Notes: generated by a model from the sequence alone, not told the origin. A DNA stretch of 9,667 bases from Burkholderiales bacterium (GCA_025459035.1 JALORJ010000068.1:1-9667), one strand, 5' to 3'. Counted from the stretch's first letter, positions 1-6,472 are shown. Program-made: numbers and translations.

Positions 1-607
1 CCGCGACGTCGGCCGCGCCCAGCGCCGTCAGCCGCGCCGCGTCGGCGTCGGTCTGGGCGGCGACACCAGCCAGATCGCGCAGCGTGTCGCCGGCGAGACC
101 CGCGACGCGGCCGTAGCGGCGCGCCGAGCGGGCCGACAGCCGCGCGTTGACGAGCAGCAGCGGCACGTCCGCGTGGCGGCAGGCCTGCGCGAGGTTGGGC
201 CACAGCTCGGTCTCGAGCAGCACACCGAGGCTCGGCCGCACGGTGTGCACGAACCGCGACACCGCGAACGGCAGATCCCACGGCAGCCAGGCGCGTCCGA
301 CCCGGTCGCCGAAGAGCTGCACGCCCGTGTCGCGGCCGGTCGGCGTCGTGTGCGTGAGCAGCACCCGGTGACCGGGGTGGCGGGCCGCCAGCGCGTCGAC
401 CAGCGGCTGCGCCGCCCGCGTCTCGCCGACCGACACGGTGTGCAGCCACAGCGTCGGCGGGCCCGGCGGCCAGCGCAGCACACCGAAACGCTCGGCCACG
501 TGCGCGAGATACGCGGGCTGTCGGCGCGCGCGCCAGACGAGATGGCCGAGCGCGAACGGCACCAGGCCGAAGATCGCGGCGTCGTACAGCCGGCGACGCG
601 CGCTCAC
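1..607 (-). CDS. waaA: Kdo transferase WaaA (KdtA), N-terminal part, cut by left edge
   Basis: Transfers 3-deoxy-D-manno-octulosonic acid (Kdo) from CMP-Kdo to lipid IVA at the inner face of the cytoplasmic membrane, the first step of LPS core assembly. About 202 codons are present; the C-terminal half lies beyond position 1. Translation from GTG at 605-607 gives a hydrophobic N-terminal anchor (about residues 7-25), then LHTVSVGE (55-62), whose Glu62 matches the conserved catalytic glutamate of the family. It is followed by LLTHTTPTGRD, LPWDLPFAV, ETELWPNL and LVNARLSARS, all hallmark KdtA/GT30 blocks in the right order. The start GTG overlaps the waaC stop by four bases (GTGA), so the two genes are probably translationally coupled. 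No strong Shine-Dalgarno is visible. No other family fits these motifs. Only the exact start is slightly uncertain. Confidence 0.95.
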   Translation of the reverse strand, partial: MSARRRLYDAAIFGLVPFALGHLVWRARRQPAYLAHVAERFGVLRWPPGPPTLWLHTVSVGETRAAQPLVDALAARHPGHRVLLTHTTPTGRDTGVQLFGDRVGRAWLPWDLPFAVSRFVHTVRPSLGVLLETELWPNLAQACRHADVPLLLVNARLSARSARRYGRVAGLAGDTLRDLAGVAAQTDADAARLTALGAADVA

Positions 608-1632
608 GTCCCGACGGCCGCCCGGGCGCGCGCGAGTGCACCCAGCACGTCGTTGACCGACGGCACCTCGCCCTTGCCGCCGACGTTGACGGCCCGCGCG
701 GCGAGCACGCCGGTCGCACGCGGATCGGTCGCGACGTACACGCCGACGGTCGGCACGCCGAGTGCCGCCGCCAGGTGCGTGAGACCGGTGTCGACCCCGA
801 TCGCGCAGTCGGCATGACCGAGCAGTCCGGCGAGCGTGTGGAGGCCCAGCGCGGGCGGCACGATCGTGCCCTTGACGCGGTCGGCGATCGTGTCGGCGCG
901 CGCCTTCTCGGCTGCGTTGCCCCACGGCAGCACCGTCGCGAGTCCGGTGGCGGCCAGCGCCGACGCGAGCTTCTTCCACTGGAACACGGGCCACAGCTTC
1001 GCGTCCGCGCTGGTGGCGTGCAGCAGCACGGCCCACGGTGTGGGCGGCACCCACGCAAAGCGCTCGGCATGGGTCAGCCACGGGTTCTCGACGATCCGCG
1101 GCGAGTCGTCGTCGGCCTCGGCGGGCGGGAACGCAGGCGCGACGATCCCGTAGTCGACGCCGCCGACGACGCGCCGGGCGGTCGCGAGCGCCGCGAGCTG
1201 TCGATTGCGATGCACCGCGTGCCGATCCCACGGCACCGCATGCACGCGGTCGTAGAACAGGCGCAGCGGCTCGCGCGAACTGCGCCAGTCGAGCCCGTGG
1301 CGCGGGCCCCGCGCGCGCCGCGCCACCAGCGCGCTCTTCAGCAGGCCCTGGGTGTCGATGATCGCGTCGTAGCGCGCGGCGCGCAGCTGGACGTCGAACT
1401 GCGCCCGCGCCGCCCGCGTGTCGGCGGCGAACCATCGGCGCCGCCACTGACGCAGACGCACGGGCAGCACGCGCCGCACGCCGGGGTGGAGGCGGGCGAT
1501 GGCGGCGAAGGCGGCCTCGACGACCCAGTCGACGTTGGCGTCGGGCCACGCCGCGCGCAGGTCGGACACGACCGGGAGGTTGTGCACCACGTCGCCGAGG
1601 CTGGAGGTCTTGATCAGCAGGAAGTCGGGCAC
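604..1632 (-). CDS. waaC: Lipopolysaccharide heptosyltransferase I (WaaC)
   Basis: Adds the first L-glycero-D-manno-heptose from ADP-heptose to the Kdo of the LPS inner core; a cytoplasmic, membrane-associated GT-B enzyme (GT9). The protein has 342 residues, normal for the family. It opens with LLIKTSSLGDVVHNLP (residues 5-20), the WaaC signature, with Asp14 at the position of the catalytic Asp. The C-terminal half carries VDTGLTHLAAALGVP (from about residue 280), the conserved ADP-heptose-binding block, followed by ATDP. The GTG at 1630-1632 was chosen because homology starts right there. The reading frame stays open for another 2.7 kb upstream, opposite gmd and the small genes, but that stretch is arginine-rich low-complexity shadow. 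It is followed by waaA with a four-base overlap and is divergent from gmd. Confidence 0.95.
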   Translation of the reverse strand: MPDFLLIKTSSLGDVVHNLPVVSDLRAAWPDANVDWVVEAAFAAIARLHPGVRRVLPVRLRQWRRRWFAADTRAARAQFDVQLRAARYDAIIDTQGLLKSALVARRARGPRHGLDWRSSREPLRLFYDRVHAVPWDRHAVHRNRQLAALATARRVVGGVDYGIVAPAFPPAEADDDSPRIVENPWLTHAERFAWVPPTPWAVLLHATSADAKLWPVFQWKKLASALAATGLATVLPWGNAAEKARADTIADRVKGTIVPPALGLHTLAGLLGHADCAIGVDTGLTHLAAALGVPTVGVYVATDPRATGVLAARAVNVGGKGEVPSVNDVLGALARARAAVGT

Positions 1633-1687
1633 GGGGCGCAGGCGGAAGGGCGAGGGCGGCGCAGGGCGGCCGGTGAGGGGGCGCCGG

Positions 1688-1693
1688 TATGAT
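1688..1693 (+). promoter_or_regulatory. Candidate -10 box for the gmd operon
   Basis: TATGAT differs from the sigma-70 consensus TATAAT at one base and is a rare AT-rich island in the 99-base gap between the divergent waaC and gmd. Transcription would start near 1700, about 30 bases before the gmd start. No good -35 hexamer lies 16-18 bases upstream (the region around 1665-1670 is GC only), so the promoter would be weak or would need an activator. It is the only gap in the window large enough for a plus-strand operon promoter. This is inference from position and sequence only. Confidence 0.35.
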
Positions 1694-1696
1694 CGC

Positions 1697-1706
1697 CGGT
1701 CGACCG
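1697..1706. promoter_or_regulatory. 10-base perfect palindrome CGGTCGACCG at the presumed start region
   Basis: CGGTCGACCG reads the same on both strands and lies 3 bases after the candidate -10 box, around the expected transcription start and between two divergent operons. Such a placement would suit an operator, but short palindromes of G and C are common at this base composition. The copy of CGCCGGT at 1682-1688 is repeated at 1694-1700, overlapping its left arm. No regulator gene is present to pair with it. Confidence 0.2.
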
Positions 1707-1731
1707 AATTCGCGTCTCGCGCCTGCGCCCG

Positions 1732-2817
1732 TTGACCAAGATCGCACTCATCACCGGCATCACCGGTCAGGACGGGGCCTACCTCGCCGAGTTCCTGCTG
1801 GGACGCGGCTACGTGGTCCACGGCATCAAGCGGCGCACGTCGCTGATCAACACCGCGCGCATCGATCACCTCTACGAGGACCCGCACGTCGACGGGCGGC
1901 GCTTCATCCTGCACTACGGCGACATGACCGACTCGTCGTCGCTGCTGCGCATCATCCAGCAGGTGCGTCCGGACGAGATCTACAACCTCGCGGCGCAGAG
2001 CCACGTGGCGGTGAGCTTCGAGGAGCCGGAGTACACCGCGAACTCGGATGCGCTCGGCACGCTGCGGGTGCTCGAGGCCATGCGCATCCTGGGGCTGGAG
2101 AAGACCACGCGCTTCTACCAGGCCAGCACGTCGGAGCTGTACGGGCTGGTGCAGGAAGTGCCGCAGCGCGAGACCACGCCGTTCTGGCCGCGCAGCCCGT
2201 ACGCGGTGGCCAAGCTCTACGGCTACTGGATCACGGTCAACTACCGCGAGTCGTACGGGATGTACGCGTGCAACGGCATCCTCTTCAACCACGAGTCGCC
2301 GCTGCGCGGCGAGACGTTCGTCACGCGCAAGATCACGCGGGCGCTGGCGCGCATCCGCCTCGGACTCCAGGACTGCCTGTACCTGGGCAACCTCGACGCG
2401 AAGCGCGACTGGGGCCATGCACGTGACTACGTCGAGGGCATGTGGCGCATCCTGCAGCAGCCGCAGCCCGACGACTTCGTGCTCGCGACGGGCGTGCAGT
2501 ACAGCGTGCGCGACTTCGTCGACGCGGCGGCCCGCGAACTCGGCCTGGCGATCACGTGGTCGGGCAGCGGGGTCGACGAGCAGGGGCGCGACGCGCAGGG
2601 CCGTGTGGTGGTGGCCGTGGATCCGCGCTACTTCCGTCCGGCCGAGGTCGAGACCTTGCTGGGTGACGCCACGAAGGCGCGCGAGCGGCTGGGATGGACG
2701 CCGCGCACGACCTTCGCGGAACTGGTCGCCGAGATGGTCCGCAAGGACCTCGAGAGCGCCGAGCGCGACGCGCTGGTCCGCAAGCACGGCTACCCGGCGT
2801 ACGAGGCGCGCGAATGA
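1732..2817 (+). CDS. gmd: GDP-mannose 4,6-dehydratase
   Basis: Converts GDP-D-mannose to GDP-4-keto-6-deoxy-D-mannose in the cytoplasm, the first committed step to GDP-L-fucose; an NADP-dependent extended short-chain dehydrogenase. The protein has 361 residues. GITGQDGAYL (9-18) is the GMD-type dinucleotide loop, followed by GIKRRTS (31-37), NLAAQSHV (85-92), STSELYG (132-138) and SPYAVAK (155-161). Thr133, Glu135, Tyr157 and Lys161 fall at the catalytic positions of the E. coli enzyme as I recall its numbering, which supports the TTG start at 1732. No ATG or GTG precedes the homology in frame, and no clear Shine-Dalgarno is seen. The stop overlaps the ATG of the next gene (ATGA). It was probably once directly followed by fcl, its usual partner, which now lies 1.6 kb downstream. 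Confidence 0.96.
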   Translation: MTKIALITGITGQDGAYLAEFLLGRGYVVHGIKRRTSLINTARIDHLYEDPHVDGRRFILHYGDMTDSSSLLRIIQQVRPDEIYNLAAQSHVAVSFEEPEYTANSDALGTLRVLEAMRILGLEKTTRFYQASTSELYGLVQEVPQRETTPFWPRSPYAVAKLYGYWITVNYRESYGMYACNGILFNHESPLRGETFVTRKITRALARIRLGLQDCLYLGNLDAKRDWGHARDYVEGMWRILQQPQPDDFVLATGVQYSVRDFVDAAARELGLAITWSGSGVDEQGRDAQGRVVVAVDPRYFRPAEVETLLGDATKARERLGWTPRTTFAELVAEMVRKDLESAERDALVRKHGYPAYEARE

Positions 2818-3278
2818 CCGCGCCGGCCAAGCCGTCGCGCGACGCGTCGCGGGTGCAGGCGCTCGGCGATGCGGTGGTCGGCGCTGCCGATGCGCTGGCC
2901 GTGCCGCTGCAGGCCGCGTGGGTGCACGGATCGTGGGCCACGCCACGCGAGCGTCGCGACAGCGACATCGACGTCGCGCTCCTGTGCGACCGCGCGCTCG
3001 AATGGAACGAGATCCAGGCCCTCGCCGGCGAGATCGCCGCGCGCCTGCGGGCCGGGCGCGAGGTCGACGTGGCCGACCTTCACGACGCCAGCACCGTGTT
3101 CGCGGCGCAGGTTGTCCGCACCGGGACGCGGCTGTGGTCCCGGGGCACGGCGGCGTCCTGGTTCGAGATGCGCGCGCTGTCGCGCGCCATGGCGTTCGAC
3201 GTGGCACGTCGCGAAGTGCTCGCGGCGATCGGTCGCCGCGGCACCGTGTACGCCACCGACGCCACCCCGCACGCATGA
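2814..3278 (+). CDS. mntA: MNT-type nucleotidyltransferase, probable antitoxin of pair 1 (MntA-like)
   Basis: A 154-residue minimal nucleotidyltransferase of the DNA polymerase beta superfamily. The signature GSX10DXD is complete: Gly39-Ser40, then Asp51 and Asp53 (SDIDVALL). A third carboxylate is probably Asp85 in REVDVADL. In studied MntA-HepT systems such a protein AMPylates the HEPN partner and silences its RNase activity; that role here is inferred from the partner next door. The loop after Gly-Ser reads WATPRERRD and lacks the usual Arg-Gly, so it diverges from the commonest form. The ATG at 2814 overlaps the gmd stop and has GAGG (2803-2806) seven bases upstream. Its stop overlaps the next ATG (ATGA). 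GC at third positions is about 91% over the part I counted, like gmd and fcl. A stand-alone nucleotide-transfer role is possible but less likely. Confidence 0.82.
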   Translation: MTAPAKPSRDASRVQALGDAVVGAADALAVPLQAAWVHGSWATPRERRDSDIDVALLCDRALEWNEIQALAGEIAARLRAGREVDVADLHDASTVFAAQVVRTGTRLWSRGTAASWFEMRALSRAMAFDVARREVLAAIGRRGTVYATDATPHA

Positions 3279-3709
3279 CCGATGTCGCGCGCGCAAAGGC
3301 CGAGACCATCGAGCGAGCGCCGGCACGGGTCGCGAGCACCTGGGCGCGCGCAGGCGCGTCGATCCTCGACGACTTCGACGCGCAGGACATCGTGCTGCTG
3401 AACCTGCAACGGGCCTGCGAGGCGGGCATCGATCTCGCGCTGCACGCCGTGGCCGAGCGCGGGCTCGGCAATCCCGCGGGCAGCCGCGAGGCCTTCACCT
3501 TGCTCGGCCGTACCGGATGGATCGACACGGCCACCGTCGACGCGCTGCGGCGGATGGTGGGGTTGCGCAACGTCGCGGTGCACGAGTACCGCCGGCTGGA
3601 CTGGACGATCGTGCAAGCAATGGTCGAGCACGAACTGGACGCCTTGCGAAGGTTCGCGTCGATCATGCTGCGTCGACTGGACTCGGAGAACGGTCGCGAT
3701 GTGCCCTGA
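3275..3709 (+). CDS. hepT: HepT-like HEPN (DUF86) protein, probable RNase toxin of pair 1
   Basis: A 144-residue HEPN-fold protein of the HepT/DUF86 family. The RX4HXY active-site motif is intact: Arg98, His103 and Tyr105 within VGLRNVAVHEY, preceded by a helical N-terminal half (LLNLQRACEAGIDLALH, about residues 41-57) typical of the family. In characterised HepT proteins this motif forms a metal-independent RNase at a dimer interface. The tyrosine is the residue modified by the MntA partner. An intact motif suggests a functional rather than decayed toxin, but activity is inferred. The start ATG overlaps the stop of the nucleotidyltransferase (ATGA), with no clear Shine-Dalgarno, so its translation probably depends on the antitoxin gene being read first. 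Its end overlaps the called start of the second nucleotidyltransferase. Confidence 0.85.
   Translation: MTDVARAKAETIERAPARVASTWARAGASILDDFDAQDIVLLNLQRACEAGIDLALHAVAERGLGNPAGSREAFTLLGRTGWIDTATVDALRRMVGLRNVAVHEYRRLDWTIVQAMVEHELDALRRFASIMLRRLDSENGRDVP
3685..3688 (+). promoter_or_regulatory. Ribosome binding site supporting the ATG 3699 start of pair-2 nucleotidyltransferase
   Basis: GGAG lies ten bases before ATG 3699, inside the end of the pair-1 HEPN gene. It supports the longer start, but a rival site at 3765-3768 is equally good. Confidence 0.4.
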
Positions 3710-4073
3710 CCGCGATGCGCGTCCGAGCACAAGTCGATCCCGGTCAGGACACGACCTGCGTGCCGAGGCCGATCCGGTGGTCGGCTCGCTGCTCGACAGC
3801 CTGCGGGATCTCGTCGTCGGCGCCATCGCGCCGTGGGGGGCTCGCGTGTGGCTGTTCGGATCACGCGCCCGCGGCGACGCGCGTCCCGGGTCGGATGTCG
3901 ACATCGCGATCGAAGCGCGCTCGCGCAGCGTTCCGGCTCACGTCGTCGGCGAGCTGCTGCAGCGTATCGAAGACAGCCTGCTGCCGTGGAACGTCGATCT
4001 CGTCGACCTGGCGGACGTCGACGAAGGCTTCCGCCGTCGTGTGCAGGCCGAGGGTGTCGCGTGGAACGACTGA
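3699..4073 (+). CDS. MNT-type nucleotidyltransferase, probable antitoxin of pair 2
   Basis: A second minimal nucleotidyltransferase, 124 residues from ATG 3699. It has the classical form VWLFGSRARGD with GSX10DXD: Gly54-Ser55, Asp66 and Asp68 (SDVDIAI), and a third carboxylate at about Asp100 (NVDLVDL). It resembles the first copy only in these motifs, so the two are not a recent tandem duplication. Residues 2-26 are rich in Arg, Ser and Asp, show relaxed codon use (about 10 of the first 25 codons end in A or T) and align with nothing expected in the family. A GTG at 3777 with GAGG eight bases upstream would give a 98-residue protein that starts where the fold should start. The end overlaps the partner start by 13 bases. 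It presumably neutralises the following HEPN protein. Confidence 0.82.
   Translation: MCPDRDARPSTSRSRSGHDLRAEADPVVGSLLDSLRDLVVGAIAPWGARVWLFGSRARGDARPGSDVDIAIEARSRSVPAHVVGELLQRIEDSLLPWNVDLVDLADVDEGFRRRVQAEGVAWND
3765..3768 (+). promoter_or_regulatory. Alternative ribosome binding site for a GTG 3777 start
   Basis: GAGG sits eight bases before GTG 3777, in frame with the pair-2 nucleotidyltransferase. If this start is the real one, 3710-3776 becomes a 67-base spacer between the two toxin-antitoxin pairs. That would be the only untranslated gap between gmd and fcl. Confidence 0.35.
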
Positions 4074-4459
4074 CCGAACGTCTGCTGACCGCCACGCGCG
4101 CGGTTGGCACGTTGGGCGAGATCGCCGGTCGTGTCGAGACGACGATCGAGCGCGACGCCGCGATCAAGCGGTTCGAGTACAGCTTCGAGGCGGTCTGGCA
4201 CCTTGCGCAGCAGTGGTTGCGAGACGAAGGTGTGCTGGTGGGGTCACCCGCCGCGACGATTCGCGCCTGTGTCGACGTGGATGTCCTCAGCCCTGCGGAC
4301 GGCGCGTTGGCGCTGGGGATGCTCAAGGACCGCAATGCCGCCGTGCACGTCTACCTCGAGCCGCTGGCCGCGGCGATCGCGGCGCGAGTTCCGGATCACC
4401 ATTCGACCCTCGAGCGATGGCTGGCTGCGCTGAGCGCGCGGATCGGAGCGCCCGCGTGA
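4061..4459 (+). CDS. HEPN protein of the nucleotidyltransferase substrate-binding (HI0074-like) family, pair 2
   Basis: A 132-residue all-helical HEPN protein that resembles the HI0074 / NTase_sub_bind group rather than DUF86. IKRFEYSFEAVWHLAQQWL (about 35-53) matches the family FE-x-x-W helix, SPAATIRA (62-69) the SP-R block, and MLKDRNAAVHVY (87-98) the RN-x-x-x-H-x-Y block. The RX4HXY triad is Arg91, His96 and Tyr98. Family members form complexes with a neighbouring minimal nucleotidyltransferase. Some act as toxins, while others were named only as substrate-binding subunits. The GTG at 4061 is preceded by GAGGG (4050-4054) six bases away and overlaps the nucleotidyltransferase end by 13 bases. 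The stop overlaps the fcl start (GTGA). Third-position GC is about 82%, lower than in gmd or fcl. Confidence 0.85.
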   Translation: MERLTERLLTATRAVGTLGEIAGRVETTIERDAAIKRFEYSFEAVWHLAQQWLRDEGVLVGSPAATIRACVDVDVLSPADGALALGMLKDRNAAVHVYLEPLAAAIAARVPDHHSTLERWLAALSARIGAPA

Positions 4460-5445
4460 CGCTCCCGCCCGACACCCGCATCCACGTCGCCGGCCATCGC
4501 GGGCTGGTCGGTTCGGCGCTGGCGCGCGCACTGACGGCGCGCGGTTACACGAACCTCGTCACCCGCACGCACGCCGAGCTCGACCTGACCGACCAGTCAG
4601 CGGTACGCGCGTTCTTCGCCACCGAGCGCCCGCAGGTGGTCATCCTCGCGGCAGCGAAGGTGGGCGGCATCCTCGCCAACGACACGTACCCGGCCGACTT
4701 CATCGGCGAGAACCTCGCGATCCAGCAGCACGTGATGCACGAGGCGTGGCGCCACGGCGTGACGCGGCTGCTGTTCCTCGGGTCGTCGTGCATCTACCCG
4801 CGCGACTGTCCGCAGCCGATCCGCGAAGACGCCCTGCTGACCGGCCCGCTCGAAGCGACCAATCGCGCGTACGCGCTCGCGAAGATCGCCGGCATCGAGA
4901 TGTGTCGCGCGTACAACCGCCAGCACGGCACGCGCTGGCTCGCGGTCATGCCGACCAACCTGTACGGCCCGGGCGACAACTACGACCTGGCCGGCAGCCA
5001 TGTGCTGCCCGCGCTGATCCGCAAGATGCACGACGCGAAGACGCGCGGGGCCGCCGAGGTGGTCGTGTGGGGCACGGGCACGCCGCGCCGCGAGTTTCTC
5101 TACAGCGAAGACATGGCCGACGCCTGCCTGCATCTGCTGCTGCAGCCCGATGCCGCGTTCGACGCGATGCTCGCGCGCTTCGACCCGCCGCTGGTGAACA
5201 TCGGCTGCGGCGTCGACGTCACCATCCGCGAGCTTGCGCAGACGGTGCAGCGCATCGTCGGTTTCGACGGCGAACTCGTCTTCGACACCAGCAAGCCCGA
5301 CGGCACGCCGCGCAAGCTGCTCGACGTGTCGCGCGCGACCGCGCTGGGCTGGACCGCGAAGGTCGCGCTCGACGACGGCATCGCGCGGGCCTATCGCGAT
5401 TTTCTCGACCACGTGCTGCCGCGGCTCGACGCGGTGGCGGCCTGA
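4456..5445 (+). CDS. fcl: GDP-L-fucose synthase (GDP-4-keto-6-deoxymannose epimerase/reductase)
   Basis: Epimerises C3 and C5 of GDP-4-keto-6-deoxymannose and reduces C4 with NADPH to give GDP-L-fucose, the donor for fucosyltransferases. The protein has 329 residues. The Rossmann loop is GHRGLVG (13-19). GSSCIYP (109-115) holds Ser110 and Cys112, YALAK (139-143) the Tyr139 and Lys143 pair, and GSHVLPALIRK carries His182. All five functional residues keep a constant offset of three from the E. coli enzyme as I recall its numbering, which argues for a correct GTG start. GGAG (4445-4448) lies seven bases upstream. The start overlaps the preceding HEPN stop (GTGA), an odd partner since fcl normally follows gmd directly. 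A 15-base gap separates it from pseB. Confidence 0.96.
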   Translation: MTLPPDTRIHVAGHRGLVGSALARALTARGYTNLVTRTHAELDLTDQSAVRAFFATERPQVVILAAAKVGGILANDTYPADFIGENLAIQQHVMHEAWRHGVTRLLFLGSSCIYPRDCPQPIREDALLTGPLEATNRAYALAKIAGIEMCRAYNRQHGTRWLAVMPTNLYGPGDNYDLAGSHVLPALIRKMHDAKTRGAAEVVVWGTGTPRREFLYSEDMADACLHLLLQPDAAFDAMLARFDPPLVNIGCGVDVTIRELAQTVQRIVGFDGELVFDTSKPDGTPRKLLDVSRATALGWTAKVALDDGIARAYRDFLDHVLPRLDAVAA

Positions 5446-5460
5446 CCGGCACCCGCTCCG

Positions 5461-6459
5461 ATGCTCGACGACCGCTCCATCCTCATCACCGGTGGCACCG
5501 GCTCGTTCGGCCGCCGCTTCGTGCGTACCGTGCTCGAGCGCTACCGGCCGAAGCGGCTGGTCGTGTACTCGCGCGACGAGCTCAAGCAGTACGAGATGCA
5601 GCAGGAAGTGAACTCGGCCGCGCTGCGCTTCTTCATCGGCGACGTGCGCGATCGCGAGCGCATGACGCAGGCGATGCGCGGGATCGACACCGTCATCCAC
5701 GCGGCTGCGCTGAAGCAGGTCCCTGCGGCCGAGTACAACCCGATGGAGTGCATCAAGACCAACGTGCATGGCGCCGAGAACGTGATCGCCGCGGCGATCG
5801 CGAACGAGGTGTCGCAGGTGGTCGCGCTGTCCACCGACAAGGCGGCCAATCCGATCAACCTGTACGGCGCCACCAAGCTGGTGTCGGACAAGCTGTTCGT
5901 GGCGGCCAACAACGTGGCCGGCGGACACCGCACGCGCTTCGCCGTCGTGCGCTACGGCAACGTCGTCGGCTCGCGCGGCTCGGTGGTGCCGTTCTTCCGC
6001 AAGCTCGTCGCCGACGGTGCGCCGTCGCTGCCGATCACCGACGCTCGCATGACGCGCTTCTGGATCACGCTCGACCAGGGCGTGCAGTTCGTGCTCGACA
6101 GCCTCGCGCGCATGCAGGGCGGCGAAGTGTTCGTGCCGAAGATCCCGTCCGCGCGCATCACCGACCTCGCGGCAGCCATCGCCCCCGAACTGCCGACGCA
6201 CATCGTCGGCATACGCCCCGGCGAGAAACTGCACGAGGTCATGTGTCCGGCCGACGACGCGCATCTCACCTGGGCGTTCGACGCGCACTACGTGATCGGC
6301 CCCGCCATCTCGTTCACCACGCCGATCGATCCGTCGCGATCGCCGACGGGCGAGGCGGGCACGCGGGTCGCGGACGGATTCGAGTACTCGTCCGGCACCA
6401 ACCCGCACTTCCTGAGCGTCGACGAGATCCGCGGGCTGCTCGGCGCCGCGGCGCTGTAG
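5461..6459 (+). CDS. pseB: UDP-N-acetylglucosamine 4,6-dehydratase (inverting), PseB
   Basis: First enzyme of pseudaminic acid synthesis: removes water from UDP-GlcNAc and inverts C5 to give the UDP-4-keto-6-deoxy-L-arabino sugar. At 332 residues it is essentially the length of H. pylori PseB/FlaA1. TGGTGSFG (10-17) binds NADP, ALKQVPAAEYNPMECIKTN (83-101) is the family block, STDKA (124-128) supplies Asp126-Lys127, and YGATK (135-139) supplies Tyr135 and Lys139. The C-terminus holds YSSGTNPHFL, typical of PseB rather than of CapD or FlmA relatives that lack inversion. ATG 5461 is preceded by a 15-base gap with no recognisable Shine-Dalgarno, so translation may rely on ribosomes finishing fcl. 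pseC follows after 13 bases, confirming pathway assignment. Confidence 0.95.
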   Translation: MLDDRSILITGGTGSFGRRFVRTVLERYRPKRLVVYSRDELKQYEMQQEVNSAALRFFIGDVRDRERMTQAMRGIDTVIHAAALKQVPAAEYNPMECIKTNVHGAENVIAAAIANEVSQVVALSTDKAANPINLYGATKLVSDKLFVAANNVAGGHRTRFAVVRYGNVVGSRGSVVPFFRKLVADGAPSLPITDARMTRFWITLDQGVQFVLDSLARMQGGEVFVPKIPSARITDLAAAIAPELPTHIVGIRPGEKLHEVMCPADDAHLTWAFDAHYVIGPAISFTTPIDPSRSPTGEAGTRVADGFEYSSGTNPHFLSVDEIRGLLGAAAL

Positions 6460-6472
6460 CGCACCGACACCC

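Noticed and set aside
28..483. Minus-strand open frame of 151 residues near the left edge
   Set aside because: It is out of frame with waaA, which is clearly coding on the same strand with KdtA motifs. The product is cysteine/arginine-rich noise.
2048..3274. Upstream extension of the HEPN1 frame through gmd and MNT1
   Set aside because: The extension is a shadow of gmd and MNT1 in another frame. The true HEPN1 start is the ATG overlapping the MNT1 stop.
1633..4335. The waaC reading frame stays open for 2.7 kb upstream on the minus strand, giving a 1243-residue frame
   Set aside because: The extension lies opposite gmd and the MNT/HEPN genes, is arginine-rich and of low complexity, and waaC homology begins exactly at GTG 1632. 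It is a high-GC antisense shadow.
2814..4459. The four small genes as an aminoglycoside nucleotidyltransferase set or as insertion-sequence cargo
   Set aside because: The proteins are too small for aminoglycoside nucleotidyltransferases and are paired with HEPN partners. No transposase, terminal inverted repeats or target duplication could be seen at the edges.
2814..4459. Tandem duplication of one MNT/HEPN pair
   Set aside because: Apart from the catalytic motifs the two MNTs and the two HEPNs do not look alike, and the HEPNs fall in different subfamilies.
5446..5460. The gap between fcl and pseB as a promoter or terminator
   Set aside because: Only 15 bases, with no AT-rich box and no hairpin followed by a T run, so pseB is best read as part of the same operon.
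4597..6408. 603-residue minus-strand open frame opposite fcl and pseB
   Set aside because: Both plus-strand genes are certain from catalytic motifs. The antisense product is Arg/His/Asp-rich with no recognisable domain, as expected from antisense to codon-biased high-GC genes.
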